A stretch of DNA of 64,000 nucleotides from JAVBQO01 sp031548885 (GTDB lineage Bacteria > Patescibacteriota > Saccharimonadia > Saccharimonadales > Saccharimonadaceae), in NCBI GenBank assembly GCA_031548885.1, contig JAVBQO010000006.1:74521-138520 (forward strand), given 5' to 3'. Under the pieces are notes generated by a model. The model made no database searches and was not told the origin of the DNA. It worked only from the letters and a program-made list of their open reading frames with translations. Position 1 is the first letter of the stretch. Each line of letters starts with the position of its first letter. The position numbers and the translations under genes are program-made. This document shows, one piece after another, positions 7,626-16,337 of the stretch.

Positions 7626-9785
7626 ATGGGGCAACAAAGAATTGCCAAACCGTCAGCGGACGACGAATCAAAACGTCCGCAACAACAGAGAAAAAAGACC
7701 GGAAATTCCGTTCTTGACAATACCAGTACGCGTCGCGGTGAAGTGTTTCGCGCCCAGCGCCGAACGAGCGAAAACGTCAACGTGCGCGCCAGTCAGCACG
7801 TGATTGACATTCCGGTCAACAAATCGGTTTATAATGGTTATGATGGCAAACAATTTAGCTTGGCTGACCAAAAACGCCGCAAACCCGATCATCGACCGTC
7901 GTTGAAAGTCATTCCGATCGGCGGTGTCGGCGAAATGGGCATCGGCAAAAACATGACCGCGCTGGAGTATGACAACGAAATCGTCATCATCGACATGGGA
8001 TTTTTATTCCCGGGTGATGGTTATCCGGGCATCAATTATATCACTCCTGATATATCGTATCTGGAGCAGCGCAAGCATAAAATCAAAGCCGTGGTGTTCA
8101 CACATGGACACTTGGATCACATCGGTGCCTTTCGCCATCTGATTGCGAAAATTCCCGCGCCGGTTTATGCGTCGAAATTTACCATTGGCATGTTGCAAAA
8201 AAACATGGAGGAATCGTCCGACGATTATCAGCCGGAATATCATGAGATGAATCCTGAGGCGCATGACCGCGTGCAAGTTTCGGACAATTTCGCTTTCGAG
8301 CTGGTGCGGGTCAATCACTCGATTCCAGATTCGACAGCCGTGATCGTGCGTACGCCGGTCGGCAACGTGGTCAGCACGGGCGACTGGCGGTTCGAGGAAA
8401 ATCCGGTCGATGGCCGCAAATTTGATTTGGAACGCTTGACCGAAGTTGCGACGAAAGAGGGAATTCATCTGTTGATGAACGAATCGACCAACTGCGAAGA
8501 CGCCGGATCGCACACGCACAGCGAATTCGACATCAAGCATTCGTTCGGTCAAATCATGGAAAAATATCCGTCGTCGCGCACTATCATCTCGTGTTTTTCG
8601 TCGCAAATTCACCGCATCCAAAATATTTTGGATGAAGCGGCGGCGCACGGCCGCAAAGTCGCATTTGCCGGCTATTCGATGATTCAGAACGTCGAATTGT
8701 CGCTGAAAACCGGTATTTTGAAAGTGCCCAAAGACACCATCATGAAAATGGATGACATCGTGAAAATGCCCGACAGCAAAATCACCATCGTCTGCACCGG
8801 TTCGCAGGGCGAATTCAACGCCGTGTTGAACCGCATGGCGTCGGGCGCACACAAATCGGTCAAAATCAAAGAATCCGACGTCATCGTCTTTTCGTCCAAC
8901 GCTATTCCGGGCAACGAAAAATTCGTGGTGCGCACCGTCGACGGATTGATGCGCGAAGGCTCGGACGTGTTGCAGAACCGTCGCACGCAGCAGTACGGCA
9001 TCGGGCCGCTTCACTTGTCGGGTCACGGTTATTATGATGATCATGTCAAGTTAGTCACGGCGCTGAATCCGAAATTCTACTTGCCAAACCACGGCGAATT
9101 TCACATGTTGGTGCACAACGCCGAACTGGCCGAAGACGCCTGCGGCATCCCGCGCGACAATATTTTCGTCTGCGACGCCGGCGACGTTGTGGAATTTTAT
9201 CATGACCAAACTGCGAAAAAAACCGGCCGCGTCAAAGTCGGCGGCATCATGTATGACGACAGTGGTGCCGAAGTCAGCGAAGTCGTGCTAAAAGACCGGA
9301 TTCACATGTCCAGCGAGGGAATCTTTACCGTCGTGGTGACGGTGCAGCGCGGCACCGGCCGATTGCTGACTTCGCCCGACATTATTTCGCGCGGTTTTAT
9401 TTATCTGCGTGACAGCGAAGAATTGGTCGGCTTGATCCGCCAATACGTCAAGCAAAAAATCGCCCGCGCCTACGCCGGTCGCAAAGTCGATATGGAAAGT
9501 TTGAAAAAGGAACTAAAAGATGAAATCACACAGATTTTGTACGATCAGACGCGTCGTACACCGATCGTCATTCCAGTAGTCAACGAAATCGGCGGCGCTG
9601 GCGGCGCGCGCCAGAACAATCAAAATTCGAACGCGAAAAACGCTCCGACGAATGTGCGACCAGCCGCGAAACCGATTGCGAAAACCGCGCCGCGCCCCGC
9701 GCCAAAACCGCAGGTCAAAGATCCGTCGCAGATTAGTTTTCGCAAGAAACCGCAGGGGCCGCCAGCGGGGAGTTTGTGGCGGTAG
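7626..9785 (+). CDS. rnj: Ribonuclease J (beta-CASP metallo-beta-lactamase fold)
   Basis: 719 residues; RNase J is normally about 555, so this one has a roughly 90-residue basic, low-complexity N-terminal extension and a C-terminal extension rich in Ala, Pro, Lys and Asn. The metallo-beta-lactamase core starts near SLKVIPIGGVGEMGIGKN. Zinc motif 2 is HGHLDHIGAF, and further ligands appear in VNHSIPDS, STGDWRFEE and LSGHGYYDDH. The beta-CASP part contains IVCTGSQGEFNAVL. RNase J is a 5'-to-3' exonuclease and endonuclease central to mRNA turnover and rRNA maturation in bacteria lacking RNase E. AAGGAG at 7612-7617 fixes the ATG at 7626. An intrinsic terminator follows at 9797. Confidence 0.95.
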   Translation: MGQQRIAKPSADDESKRPQQQRKKTGNSVLDNTSTRRGEVFRAQRRTSENVNVRASQHVIDIPVNKSVYNGYDGKQFSLADQKRRKPDHRPSLKVIPIGGVGEMGIGKNMTALEYDNEIVIIDMGFLFPGDGYPGINYITPDISYLEQRKHKIKAVVFTHGHLDHIGAFRHLIAKIPAPVYASKFTIGMLQKNMEESSDDYQPEYHEMNPEAHDRVQVSDNFAFELVRVNHSIPDSTAVIVRTPVGNVVSTGDWRFEENPVDGRKFDLERLTEVATKEGIHLLMNESTNCEDAGSHTHSEFDIKHSFGQIMEKYPSSRTIISCFSSQIHRIQNILDEAAAHGRKVAFAGYSMIQNVELSLKTGILKVPKDTIMKMDDIVKMPDSKITIVCTGSQGEFNAVLNRMASGAHKSVKIKESDVIVFSSNAIPGNEKFVVRTVDGLMREGSDVLQNRRTQQYGIGPLHLSGHGYYDDHVKLVTALNPKFYLPNHGEFHMLVHNAELAEDACGIPRDNIFVCDAGDVVEFYHDQTAKKTGRVKVGGIMYDDSGAEVSEVVLKDRIHMSSEGIFTVVVTVQRGTGRLLTSPDIISRGFIYLRDSEELVGLIRQYVKQKIARAYAGRKVDMESLKKELKDEITQILYDQTRRTPIVIPVVNEIGGAGGARQNNQNSNAKNAPTNVRPAAKPIAKTAPRPAPKPQVKDPSQISFRKKPQGPPAGSLWR

Positions 9786-9796
9786 TGTAGCTTGTC

Positions 9797-9826
9797 ATCC
9801 CCGGTTCATCCGGGGATTTGCATTTG
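9797..9826 (+). terminator. Intrinsic terminator after rnj
   Basis: ATCCCCGG (9797-9804) pairs perfectly with CCGGGGAT (9810-9817) around a 5-nt loop, followed by TTGCATTTG. It starts 11 nt after the stop codon. Confidence 0.75.
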
Positions 9827-9891
9827 TAAATTTTTGCGAACTTTAATTGCGTTTCATTCCAATCAACGCGAGGCAATTTAGCCTACAGCCT

Positions 9892-10300
9892 GCGTCATTC
9901 CAAACTTGATTTGAAATCCAGTCAAACAACAATCAACTCTCTGCGATTCTCCCGGACTATGCGAAAACAGGATTCAATTGACAAGTTTTTACGAAGTGAA
10001 GCGAGGACTGTCCGAGCAACACCAAAATCGACAATACTTTCGCAAAGAAAAGGATCGCATGGATTCCAAATCAAGTTTGGAATGACGCGTCAAGAAAGCT
10101 CGCGAAGCTCATAAAAACTTTGCGAAAGGCTGTGTTGCGAGTTCCGCAGATTCCTTGCAAAAACGAGGAGATGGAATGCATGTTTTTCGCAATTGTTCGA
10201 AAGGTTTTGCTCCACTTTTTGAAAAGTGAAAAAGAAAGTGCCTCGCACTGGCGAAACTGCATACAGGTTCAATCGCTTGTCAAAGTTGTTTGCGAAATGA
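9892..10300. repeat. MITE-like intergenic repeats, copies 2 and 3, with an inverted 28-bp pair
   Basis: The gap between rnj and ftsK (9786-10411) contains no convincing gene. It holds repeat blocks also found at 7420-7600: CGAGGACTGT (10002-10011), CGCATGGATTCC hairpin (stem 10063-10070 with 10076-10083), GAGTTCCGCAGATTCC (10139-10154) and an ACTTTTTGAAAAGTG-like hairpin (about 10214-10229). The 28 bases at 9892-9919 are the reverse complement of 10061-10088 with one mismatch. A related hairpin, TTCCGA...TCGGAA, lies at 15450-15468 between rpsF and ssb. Confidence 0.55.
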
Positions 10301-10396
10301 ATTCAGGATGACATGATTGATCATATTGCAATTCATTGTAAATTATGCTACAATATACCCATACGCATCCCCTCGACAACAGAGGGGCATAAGCGG

Positions 10397-10402
10397 TATA
10401 AT
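10397..10402 (+). promoter_or_regulatory. -10 element giving a predicted leaderless ftsK mRNA
   Basis: TATAAT at 10397-10402 lies 9 nt before the ATG at 10412. No ribosome-binding site lies between. Transcription would start at or within 2-3 nt of the start codon. Confidence 0.55.
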
Positions 10403-10411
10403 ACGAACAAT

Positions 10412-12619
10412 ATGGCGAAGAAAAAAAAGAAATCAGGCCGCGGTCCGGGGCGACCGCCCAAAAATGCGAAAAAGATAGCCAAACCGACTCATTCGGTGCC
10501 GGGTGGTTTCTGGCCGCAAGTCGGCGCGATTTTGATGATCGTGTTCGCGCTGCTGCTGGTGCTAGGCTTGTTCCAGGTCGGCGGAGCATTTCCGATTGGC
10601 GTGGCCGGCGCGACGCGGTGGCTGGTTGGCTGGACGGCCTTTGTCGTGCCGATTTTGTTTGTGTGGCAAGCGATCCAGATTTTCCGCAGCCCGGACAACC
10701 GCGTGCCGGGTATCATGTGGTTTTGCACGATTTTGTTTTTGATGTTTTTCGCTGGACTTTTCCAGTTGATGTTGACCGACCCAAATATGCGAAATGAAAT
10801 TGACGGCGGTGGGGCGATCGGCTGGTTGGTTGACGCGGCGATGTTGAATTTTTTGTCGGTAAGCGTAGCAGCGTTTGTTTTGGTCGTGTTGCTGCTGATT
10901 TTGTCGCTGTTTGTGCTGGCGATTCCGCCGAAAACGGTTTTCGCAGCGATCGGAAACTTTTTCAAACGCGACGAAAATGAAATCAATGAGAAAAACGAAA
11001 AACTGGCCAAAAAAGTCAAAGAAGCCGAGGCCGAAAAATCCAAAAAAGTTAGCGAATTCAAATTGAACGAAGGCGTGCCGACTGTCGATTCGGTGGGCGA
11101 GCCGGACGACGTCAAACCAAAGCGCGGTTTGGGACTGAAAGCCGCCGGTGCGGCGACAGTCGACAAGGTGGCTGAGGAAAAAGAAGCGCTGACCATCGCG
11201 GCCGACCCGAACTGGGAAGCGCCATCGGTTGACATGCTCGAGAAAAAGCAAAAACCGGCCGACGCTGGCGATGTCCAGCATAACGCCGATATTATTCGCG
11301 AAACTTTGGCGGAATTCAACATCAACGTCGAGATGGAAGGCGCCAATATTGGTCCGAAAGTCACACAGTACACACTGCGGCCGCCGTCCGGCGTCAAATT
11401 GACGCGCATCACGGCGCTAGAAACCAACATCGCGCTCAATTTGGCGGCGTCGGCTTTGCGCATTGAGGCACCGATTCCTGGCCAGCGCGCTGTTGGCATC
11501 GAAGTGCCGAACTTGAAAGCAGCTGATGTCAGATTGTATGGCATGTTGATGAGCAAACAATGGAAGGCTGCTCACGAACCGCTGTCATTCGCGATCGGTC
11601 GCGACATTTCCGGCCAGCCGGTGATCGGTGAACTGAACAAAATGCCGCATTTGCTGGTGGCTGGTCAAACCGGTTCGGGTAAGTCAGTCATGATTAACTC
11701 GCTATTGACGTCGCTGTTGTATCGAAACTCGCCATCGGAAATGAAACTGATCTTGGTCGACCCAAAACAGGTCGAGATGACACCGTATAACGACATTCCG
11801 CATTTGCTCACGCCGGTAATTGTCGAGCCGGAAAAAACTATTTCCGCACTGAAATGGGCGGTCAACGAAATGGAGCGCCGCTATACATTGTTGGCCGAAG
11901 AAAAGCTCCGCGACATCAAATCATACAACGCCAAAAAACCGGACGAAAAAATGCCCTACATCGTGATTGTCATTGATGAATTGGCGGATTTGATGATGGT
12001 GGCGGCGCGCGACGTCGAGGCGCTGATCGTGCGATTGGCGCAAAAAGCCCGCGCTGTCGGCGTGCATTTGGTGCTCGCCACGCAGCGGCCGTCGGTTGAC
12101 GTCATCACCGGTTTGATCAAGGCAAACGTGCCGGCGCGTATCGCGTTCACGGTGGCTTCGCAGGTCGATTCACGCACGATTTTGGACCAAGTTGGCGCCG
12201 AGAAATTACTGGGCGCAGGTGACATGCTGATGTTGACGCCTGCGATGAGCAAGCCAAAACGTGTTCAGGGCGCGTTCGTGACCGATGACGAAGTGGTGAA
12301 GATTTCCGATCATCTGCGCATGCAGCGACCGCCGGAATATGACGCGGAAATTATTTCGCAACAGGTGCAGATCAATGGCAAGGGTGGCGTCGTGATGGAC
12401 TTTGACGGGTCGGGCGACGACGAATATCGCGACGCCGTGCGCGTGGTAGTCGAGGCCGGCAAGGCGTCAACATCGCTGTTGCAGCGTCGGATGCGCATCG
12501 GTTATTCGAAAGCCGCTCGCATCATGGAGGAAATGGAAGACAACGGTATCATAGGGGCGCAGGACGGATCGCGGCCGCGCGAGGTTTTGGTGTCGAGTTT
12601 GGATGATTTGGGGGAGTAG
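10412..12619 (+). CDS. ftsK: FtsK/SpoIIIE DNA translocase
   Basis: 735 residues with the full FtsK plan. A basic N-terminus is followed by four membrane segments (within about 30-190) and a charged linker. The alpha/beta motor domain has Walker A LLVAGQTGSGKSVMI and Walker B IVIVIDELADLM, plus ATQRPSVDVITG. A C-terminal gamma winged helix (about 670-735; EYRDAVRVVVEAGKAST...RRMRIGYSKAARIMEEME) is present. The gamma domain reads polarity sequences and activates Xer recombinase at dif; a single tyrosine recombinase is encoded at 59481-60419. The ATG at 10412 is preferred over an upstream in-frame codon because the protein then begins with the usual Lys-rich segment and the -10 box lies 9 nt before it. 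Function: chromosome dimer resolution and DNA pumping at the septum. Confidence 0.95.
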   Translation: MAKKKKKSGRGPGRPPKNAKKIAKPTHSVPGGFWPQVGAILMIVFALLLVLGLFQVGGAFPIGVAGATRWLVGWTAFVVPILFVWQAIQIFRSPDNRVPGIMWFCTILFLMFFAGLFQLMLTDPNMRNEIDGGGAIGWLVDAAMLNFLSVSVAAFVLVVLLLILSLFVLAIPPKTVFAAIGNFFKRDENEINEKNEKLAKKVKEAEAEKSKKVSEFKLNEGVPTVDSVGEPDDVKPKRGLGLKAAGAATVDKVAEEKEALTIAADPNWEAPSVDMLEKKQKPADAGDVQHNADIIRETLAEFNINVEMEGANIGPKVTQYTLRPPSGVKLTRITALETNIALNLAASALRIEAPIPGQRAVGIEVPNLKAADVRLYGMLMSKQWKAAHEPLSFAIGRDISGQPVIGELNKMPHLLVAGQTGSGKSVMINSLLTSLLYRNSPSEMKLILVDPKQVEMTPYNDIPHLLTPVIVEPEKTISALKWAVNEMERRYTLLAEEKLRDIKSYNAKKPDEKMPYIVIVIDELADLMMVAARDVEALIVRLAQKARAVGVHLVLATQRPSVDVITGLIKANVPARIAFTVASQVDSRTILDQVGAEKLLGAGDMLMLTPAMSKPKRVQGAFVTDDEVVKISDHLRMQRPPEYDAEIISQQVQINGKGGVVMDFDGSGDDEYRDAVRVVVEAGKASTSLLQRRMRIGYSKAARIMEEMEDNGIIGAQDGSRPREVLVSSLDDLGE

Positions 12620-12656
12620 TCTCTCGTCGGTTGTTTGTATTGTGCTAGTGGTTTGA

Positions 12657-12662
12657 TATAAT
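12657..12662 (+). promoter_or_regulatory. Extended -10 promoter, predicted leaderless
   Basis: TGATATAAT (TG at 12654-12655 region, TATAAT at 12657-12662) ends 8 nt before the ATG at 12671. Confidence 0.5.
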
Positions 12663-12670
12663 GATTGCAG

Positions 12671-14977
12671 ATGGTGGTAAATGTGTGTAAGACAAAAAAG
12701 CGTTTCTTGCGTGGGATTGTGATTTCGGTCAAGACTTTAGTTGTGTTCGGGCTCGTTGCGACGTTCGTTGTTGTCGGCAAAGACAACAATGTTTTTGCGG
12801 CTGGTGTATCTGCTGGCGACGACATCATTAGCGGATTTCACCCAACCAGCGTCAACGCGTCAAACCGCGATCCATACTGGACGGTAACCGCGTCGGACAT
12901 AGCGACGATGCAGGCGTATGGTGTTCCAGCGAATACTACGACATGTGCGAATGCGGCCATCACAAAAGGCTGCACGCTGAAATCCGATCCGTATGTCGGT
13001 ACGTCCAAACCTGCAAACCATCCTGACACTGCTGCATATTATTGGTCATATTATTCGGGGAGCAATACCAATTTCAAAAGTGGATTCAATAGCGCTACCG
13101 GTGGTGCGACTTTGGTCTGGATTAGCAATAACAACAACGGATTTCAGAGTAATCGCCTAGCTGGAGCATGTCCGACAACGCGATTCAAAATGAAGAACAA
13201 TTTGGCGTATAAGGCAGGTGTGGACGTTTCGGAACTCGTTCCCGGCACGACTACTATAACAATCGTATACCATAGCGATGGCGGTGGCCTGGCGTATTTG
13301 TTTGGCGAAGGCGGCGCAATGAATGGCGGCGGCAATGGCCGAGCGTGGGGCGATGGATCATCGTACTGGCTCGCTGGCGTGAAAGGCACCTCAGACACGA
13401 GCGGTGTACAGGCATGGGCGTTTAGCGGCAACGACATTCACAGAAGCGGAAATCTTACGCAGTATGGCGTCATACCGGCAGACAAGAGTTTATCGGATAT
13501 TGATCTGACTTTTCGACCGGGAGACTGTGTCGGCTACACGGGCTTTGCGGTTCCGTCGATCAAAGCTGCCGGAACATACTACAAGTACGCGCTGGATCCA
13601 ACGACAAACGCCGGTAGCGCGACGGTTTCGTCGGGCAACACGGCCGTGTTGCGCAACAGCGTGGCGAAAACGGGCGACACAATAAGCAAAGATACAGATG
13701 TCAAAGTTGCTCAGTTTACAATTGGATCGGGTGACTCGCGCACATTTGATGACGGCACGAAAGATGGCGATTATCTGCTGGTAGATGGCGTTGACCCGCA
13801 GTCGGCGTTTCTATCCGGCGTTGATGATTTTGCATGGAAAAATCTCAGTGGTACCGCTGCGAAAAAAGTATTCAGTTCAAATAGCACTGACACTAGTGGC
13901 GGTGCGTGGGACGTTCTGTTCAATTCGGGCAATTATCCAGCCGGCACACGTCTTTGCTCGACAATCGCTGTGCGTGACTGGGCTAGCCGGTATTCTGATG
14001 TCGGGAAAGAAAATGCCAATTATTCGTACTGGCGCTATTCCAAGCCAGCTTGCGTCGTTGTCGGCCGCACCCCGCAAATGCAAATTCGCGGTGCCGATTC
14101 GTGGTCGGGCGGTATGTTCAAAGAAGAAAACGCCTCGTGCACAGTCATGGACTCCGCGCGACTGGGCGGGTTCAGTGGTGCGACGCCGTCGGCCGTGCGC
14201 GGTTCGTGGTCGCAGTATGGATTGACGTCGCTCGGTGTGATCGCACAGTTCGGTTCGGCGGGCTTTACGATGGTTGATTCGAACAAATTGGATTTCGCAA
14301 ACAACACCGGAACGTACGGCGAATTCATGACGGCCGCGCAGCCGACGCGGTGTTTGTCGGCGATTTATTCGCATTACAGTGCATTGGTCAGCGACACAAT
14401 CACGACGGCGCAGGCGGCTGATCCATCGACGCTCGGTTCGGGTGTGTATGCGGTTGATGGCGACGTTGCGATCAATGGTTTTAGTTTGGCGAAAGGCAAA
14501 CACATCACGCTACTCGTGCGAAACGGCACCGTCACGATCAACGGCAATATCCAATTCGAAAACACCGGCCTGCAATCAATTTCGGAAATCCCCAGCTTCA
14601 CGTTGGTGGCGTATCGCAGCGGTGCCGGAAACGACAATGGCCAGATTGTGATCGGCAATGACGTGACGAGTATCGACGGCGTATACGCGGCTTATAACAG
14701 ATTGGCGACGTGCGCGGCCAGCCCTGAAAAGTCACCAGTCAACGACGTGTTGACGAATGATGGAGCTTGCAAAAATCGGCTGCAAATCAACGGTGCAATC
14801 ATCACGCGAGACCAGATTTTGCGCCGGACGGCGGGCGGCACGACGACCGAACCGTCGTCGCCGGCCGAAGTTGTCAATTACCGTCCGGATCTTTTCCTGA
14901 CGACGCTAGCCGGAACAGATGGCAAAAACTATCAGTTGTACACCAGCGGAATTCGGGAATTGCCGCCGCGCTATTAA
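12671..14977 (+). CDS. Large secreted protein of unknown function
   Basis: 768 residues, not recognised. Basic N-terminus and signal peptide (VKTLVVFGLVATFVVVG, cleavage near VFAAG). The mature part is rich in Gly, Ser, Thr, Asn and aromatic residues, with scattered cysteines typical of exported proteins. The last 200 residues contain short right-handed-helix-like strands (GDVAINGFSL, GTVTINGNIQFENTG, GQIVIGNDVTSIDGVY) and then QINGAIITRDQILRR and a VNYRPDLFL block. Comparable tails are seen in pilus- or surface-associated proteins that carry an internal scaffold domain, but I cannot name a family. No sorting motif or C-terminal membrane span, so it is either released or held non-covalently. 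The ATG at 12671 is 8 nt after TATAAT; an in-frame TTG six bases upstream is less likely. Confidence 0.75.
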   Translation: MVVNVCKTKKRFLRGIVISVKTLVVFGLVATFVVVGKDNNVFAAGVSAGDDIISGFHPTSVNASNRDPYWTVTASDIATMQAYGVPANTTTCANAAITKGCTLKSDPYVGTSKPANHPDTAAYYWSYYSGSNTNFKSGFNSATGGATLVWISNNNNGFQSNRLAGACPTTRFKMKNNLAYKAGVDVSELVPGTTTITIVYHSDGGGLAYLFGEGGAMNGGGNGRAWGDGSSYWLAGVKGTSDTSGVQAWAFSGNDIHRSGNLTQYGVIPADKSLSDIDLTFRPGDCVGYTGFAVPSIKAAGTYYKYALDPTTNAGSATVSSGNTAVLRNSVAKTGDTISKDTDVKVAQFTIGSGDSRTFDDGTKDGDYLLVDGVDPQSAFLSGVDDFAWKNLSGTAAKKVFSSNSTDTSGGAWDVLFNSGNYPAGTRLCSTIAVRDWASRYSDVGKENANYSYWRYSKPACVVVGRTPQMQIRGADSWSGGMFKEENASCTVMDSARLGGFSGATPSAVRGSWSQYGLTSLGVIAQFGSAGFTMVDSNKLDFANNTGTYGEFMTAAQPTRCLSAIYSHYSALVSDTITTAQAADPSTLGSGVYAVDGDVAINGFSLAKGKHITLLVRNGTVTINGNIQFENTGLQSISEIPSFTLVAYRSGAGNDNGQIVIGNDVTSIDGVYAAYNRLATCAASPEKSPVNDVLTNDGACKNRLQINGAIITRDQILRRTAGGTTTEPSSPAEVVNYRPDLFLTTLAGTDGKNYQLYTSGIRELPPRY

Positions 14978-15001
14978 ACGGTTGCGAAAAGTCGCGAAAA
15001 T

Positions 15002-15052
15002 TGCTACAATGTCGAAGTTATCAACTCTTGCTTTCGCGAATTTGACGAAAGC
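15002..15052 (+). promoter_or_regulatory. rpsF promoter and structured leader
   Basis: TGCTACAAT (15002-15010) is an extended -10. The roughly 65-nt leader holds a perfect 7-bp stem, GCTTTCG (15030-15036) with CGAAAGC (15046-15052), then a small ATCC/GGAT stem just before the Shine-Dalgarno. Leaders of rpsF operons often carry the S6:S18 binding site. Whether this is one is inference. Confidence 0.4.
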
Positions 15053-15081
15053 ATCCTAACGGATTCCAGAGGAGGAAATCT

Positions 15082-15435
15082 ATGAAGGAATACGAGCTCG
15101 TCGTATTGTTCCACCCGTCACTCGAGGTGGATATGAGCAAACCGCTCGACAAAGTGGCCAAAATTATCAAAGGCAACGGTGGCGAAATTGTGGCCGAGGA
15201 CGATTGGGGCCGCAAACGTCTGCAATACAAAATCCGCAACGAAGATTTCGCGGTCTATCGCGTTTACACGCTGAATTTGCCGGCCGAAGCCGTCAAAAAA
15301 ATCAATGATACGCTGAATATCACTGACGAAGTTTTGCGCTTTTTGTTGACGACAGTTGATCCGAAAGTCAAAGCTGTCATGGCCGAAGACGCCAAACGCC
15401 GCGCCGAGCGCGAAACCGAAGACAGCGACGAATAA
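15082..15435 (+). CDS. rpsF: 30S ribosomal protein S6
   Basis: 117 residues. Begins MKEYELVVLFHPSLEVD, the S6 signature, with the ferredoxin-like fold pattern, GGEIVAEDDWGRKRLQYKI and NITDEVLRFLLTTV. S6 binds S18 on the platform of the 30S subunit. AGAGGAGG is well placed before the ATG. It heads the conserved rpsF-ssb-rpsR group. The C-terminus carries a short acidic/basic tail (EDAKRRAERETEDSDE), as is common. Confidence 0.97.
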   Translation: MKEYELVVLFHPSLEVDMSKPLDKVAKIIKGNGGEIVAEDDWGRKRLQYKIRNEDFAVYRVYTLNLPAEAVKKINDTLNITDEVLRFLLTTVDPKVKAVMAEDAKRRAERETEDSDE

Positions 15436-15503
15436 TCCTGCGATTGTCGTTCCGAGCTGGGTTCGGAATTACTTTTCGCAAATAATTAACAGAGGGGAAT
15501 GGG

Positions 15504-15965
15504 ATGGCAAAAGGTTTTAATAAAGTAATTTTGATGGGTAATTTGACGCGCGACCCGGAAACGCGCACCACGCCGAGCGGGCAATCGGTAACGAACTTTT
15601 CGTTGGCGGTCAACCGCACCTGGAAAGACGCCAGCGGCCAGCAGCAAGAAGCGGTCAGCTACATCGACTGCGTAGCGTGGGGCAAACCGGGCGAAATCAT
15701 CGCGCAGTATCTGGGCAAAGGCCGCGCGGTTCTGGTCAGCGGACGCTTGGATCAGCGTAGCTGGGAAGACAAAGAATCCGGCCAAAAACGCAGCAAAGTC
15801 GAGGTCATCGTCGAAGATTTCAACTTTGTCGGCGGTCAAGGCGACGGTACTGGCGGCGGGAATTACACGCCGAATAACTCATCAAATAAATCGCAAAAAT
15901 CGGATGACGTCAAAGTCGACGACATCGACGACACGCCGATCGATTTGAGCGACATTCCATTTTAA
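15504..15965 (+). CDS. ssb: Single-stranded DNA-binding protein
   Basis: 153 residues. OB fold from about 1 to 110: FNKVILMGNLTRDPETRTTP, FSLAVNRTWKD, YIDCVAWGKPGEIIAQYLGKG, VSGRLDQRSWEDKESGQKRS. A Gly/Asn/Ser linker leads to the acidic tip DLSDIPF, the conserved docking tail for replication and repair partners. GAGGGG precedes the ATG. It sits between rpsF and rpsR as in most bacteria. The 68-nt gap from rpsF contains a 6-bp hairpin of the dispersed repeat type. Confidence 0.97.
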   Translation: MAKGFNKVILMGNLTRDPETRTTPSGQSVTNFSLAVNRTWKDASGQQQEAVSYIDCVAWGKPGEIIAQYLGKGRAVLVSGRLDQRSWEDKESGQKRSKVEVIVEDFNFVGGQGDGTGGGNYTPNNSSNKSQKSDDVKVDDIDDTPIDLSDIPF

Positions 15966-15983
15966 TTAGGAGAATTAACAGAG

Positions 15984-16184
15984 ATGAATCCACGACGTTT
16001 CAAAAAAGACGCCCCGAAATATTTTGACTACAAAGACGCCAAAACTTTGATGCGCTACATCGACGCCTACGGGCAGATCGAATCGCGCGGCAAAACCGGT
16101 TTGTCGGCGAAACAGCAGCGTCAGTTGAGCGTTGCAATCAAACGTGCCCGACACTTGGCTTTGGTGCCGTTTGTGGCTGGGTAG
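15984..16184 (+). CDS. rpsR: 30S ribosomal protein S18
   Basis: 66 residues, slightly short for S18. Contains the signature FDYKDAKTLMRYIDAYGQIESRGKTGLSAKQQRQLSVAIKRAR in slightly varied form and ends LALVPFV. The N-terminal zinc-type cysteines found in some S18 paralogues are absent. AGGAG precedes the ATG 19 nt after ssb. Partner of S6 on the 30S platform. Confidence 0.96.
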   Translation: MNPRRFKKDAPKYFDYKDAKTLMRYIDAYGQIESRGKTGLSAKQQRQLSVAIKRARHLALVPFVAG

Positions 16185-16211
16185 TCAGCGGTTCGTCAAG
16201 CTATTGCTCCC

Positions 16212-16290
16212 AACTTTGCGAAAGACCCGTAACTTGCTCGCCGCTGGCTAACAAGTTACTAGCGCGGAAAGCGCAGCCTTTCGCAAAGTT
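16212..16290. repeat. Long nested inverted repeat between rpsR and efp
   Basis: AACTTTGCGAAAG (16212-16224) is the perfect reverse complement of 16278-16290 (13 bp). Inside it, GTAACTTG (16229-16236) pairs with CAAGTTAC (16252-16259), and a third small hairpin GCGC/GCGC lies at 16262-16274. The stem contains the genome's common TTTGCGAAA word. It may terminate the rpsF operon or structure the efp leader; there is no T-run. Confidence 0.5.
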
Positions 16291-16337
16291 CGGTCACAAT
16301 ATCTCGACTCTATAAATTTTGCGAAAAAGGAGCGAAA

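Noticed and set aside
8004..9044. 346-codon minus-strand open frame
   Set aside because: Complement of the RNase J gene; long antisense frames are expected from the codon bias, and the product is His/Arg/Phe-rich.
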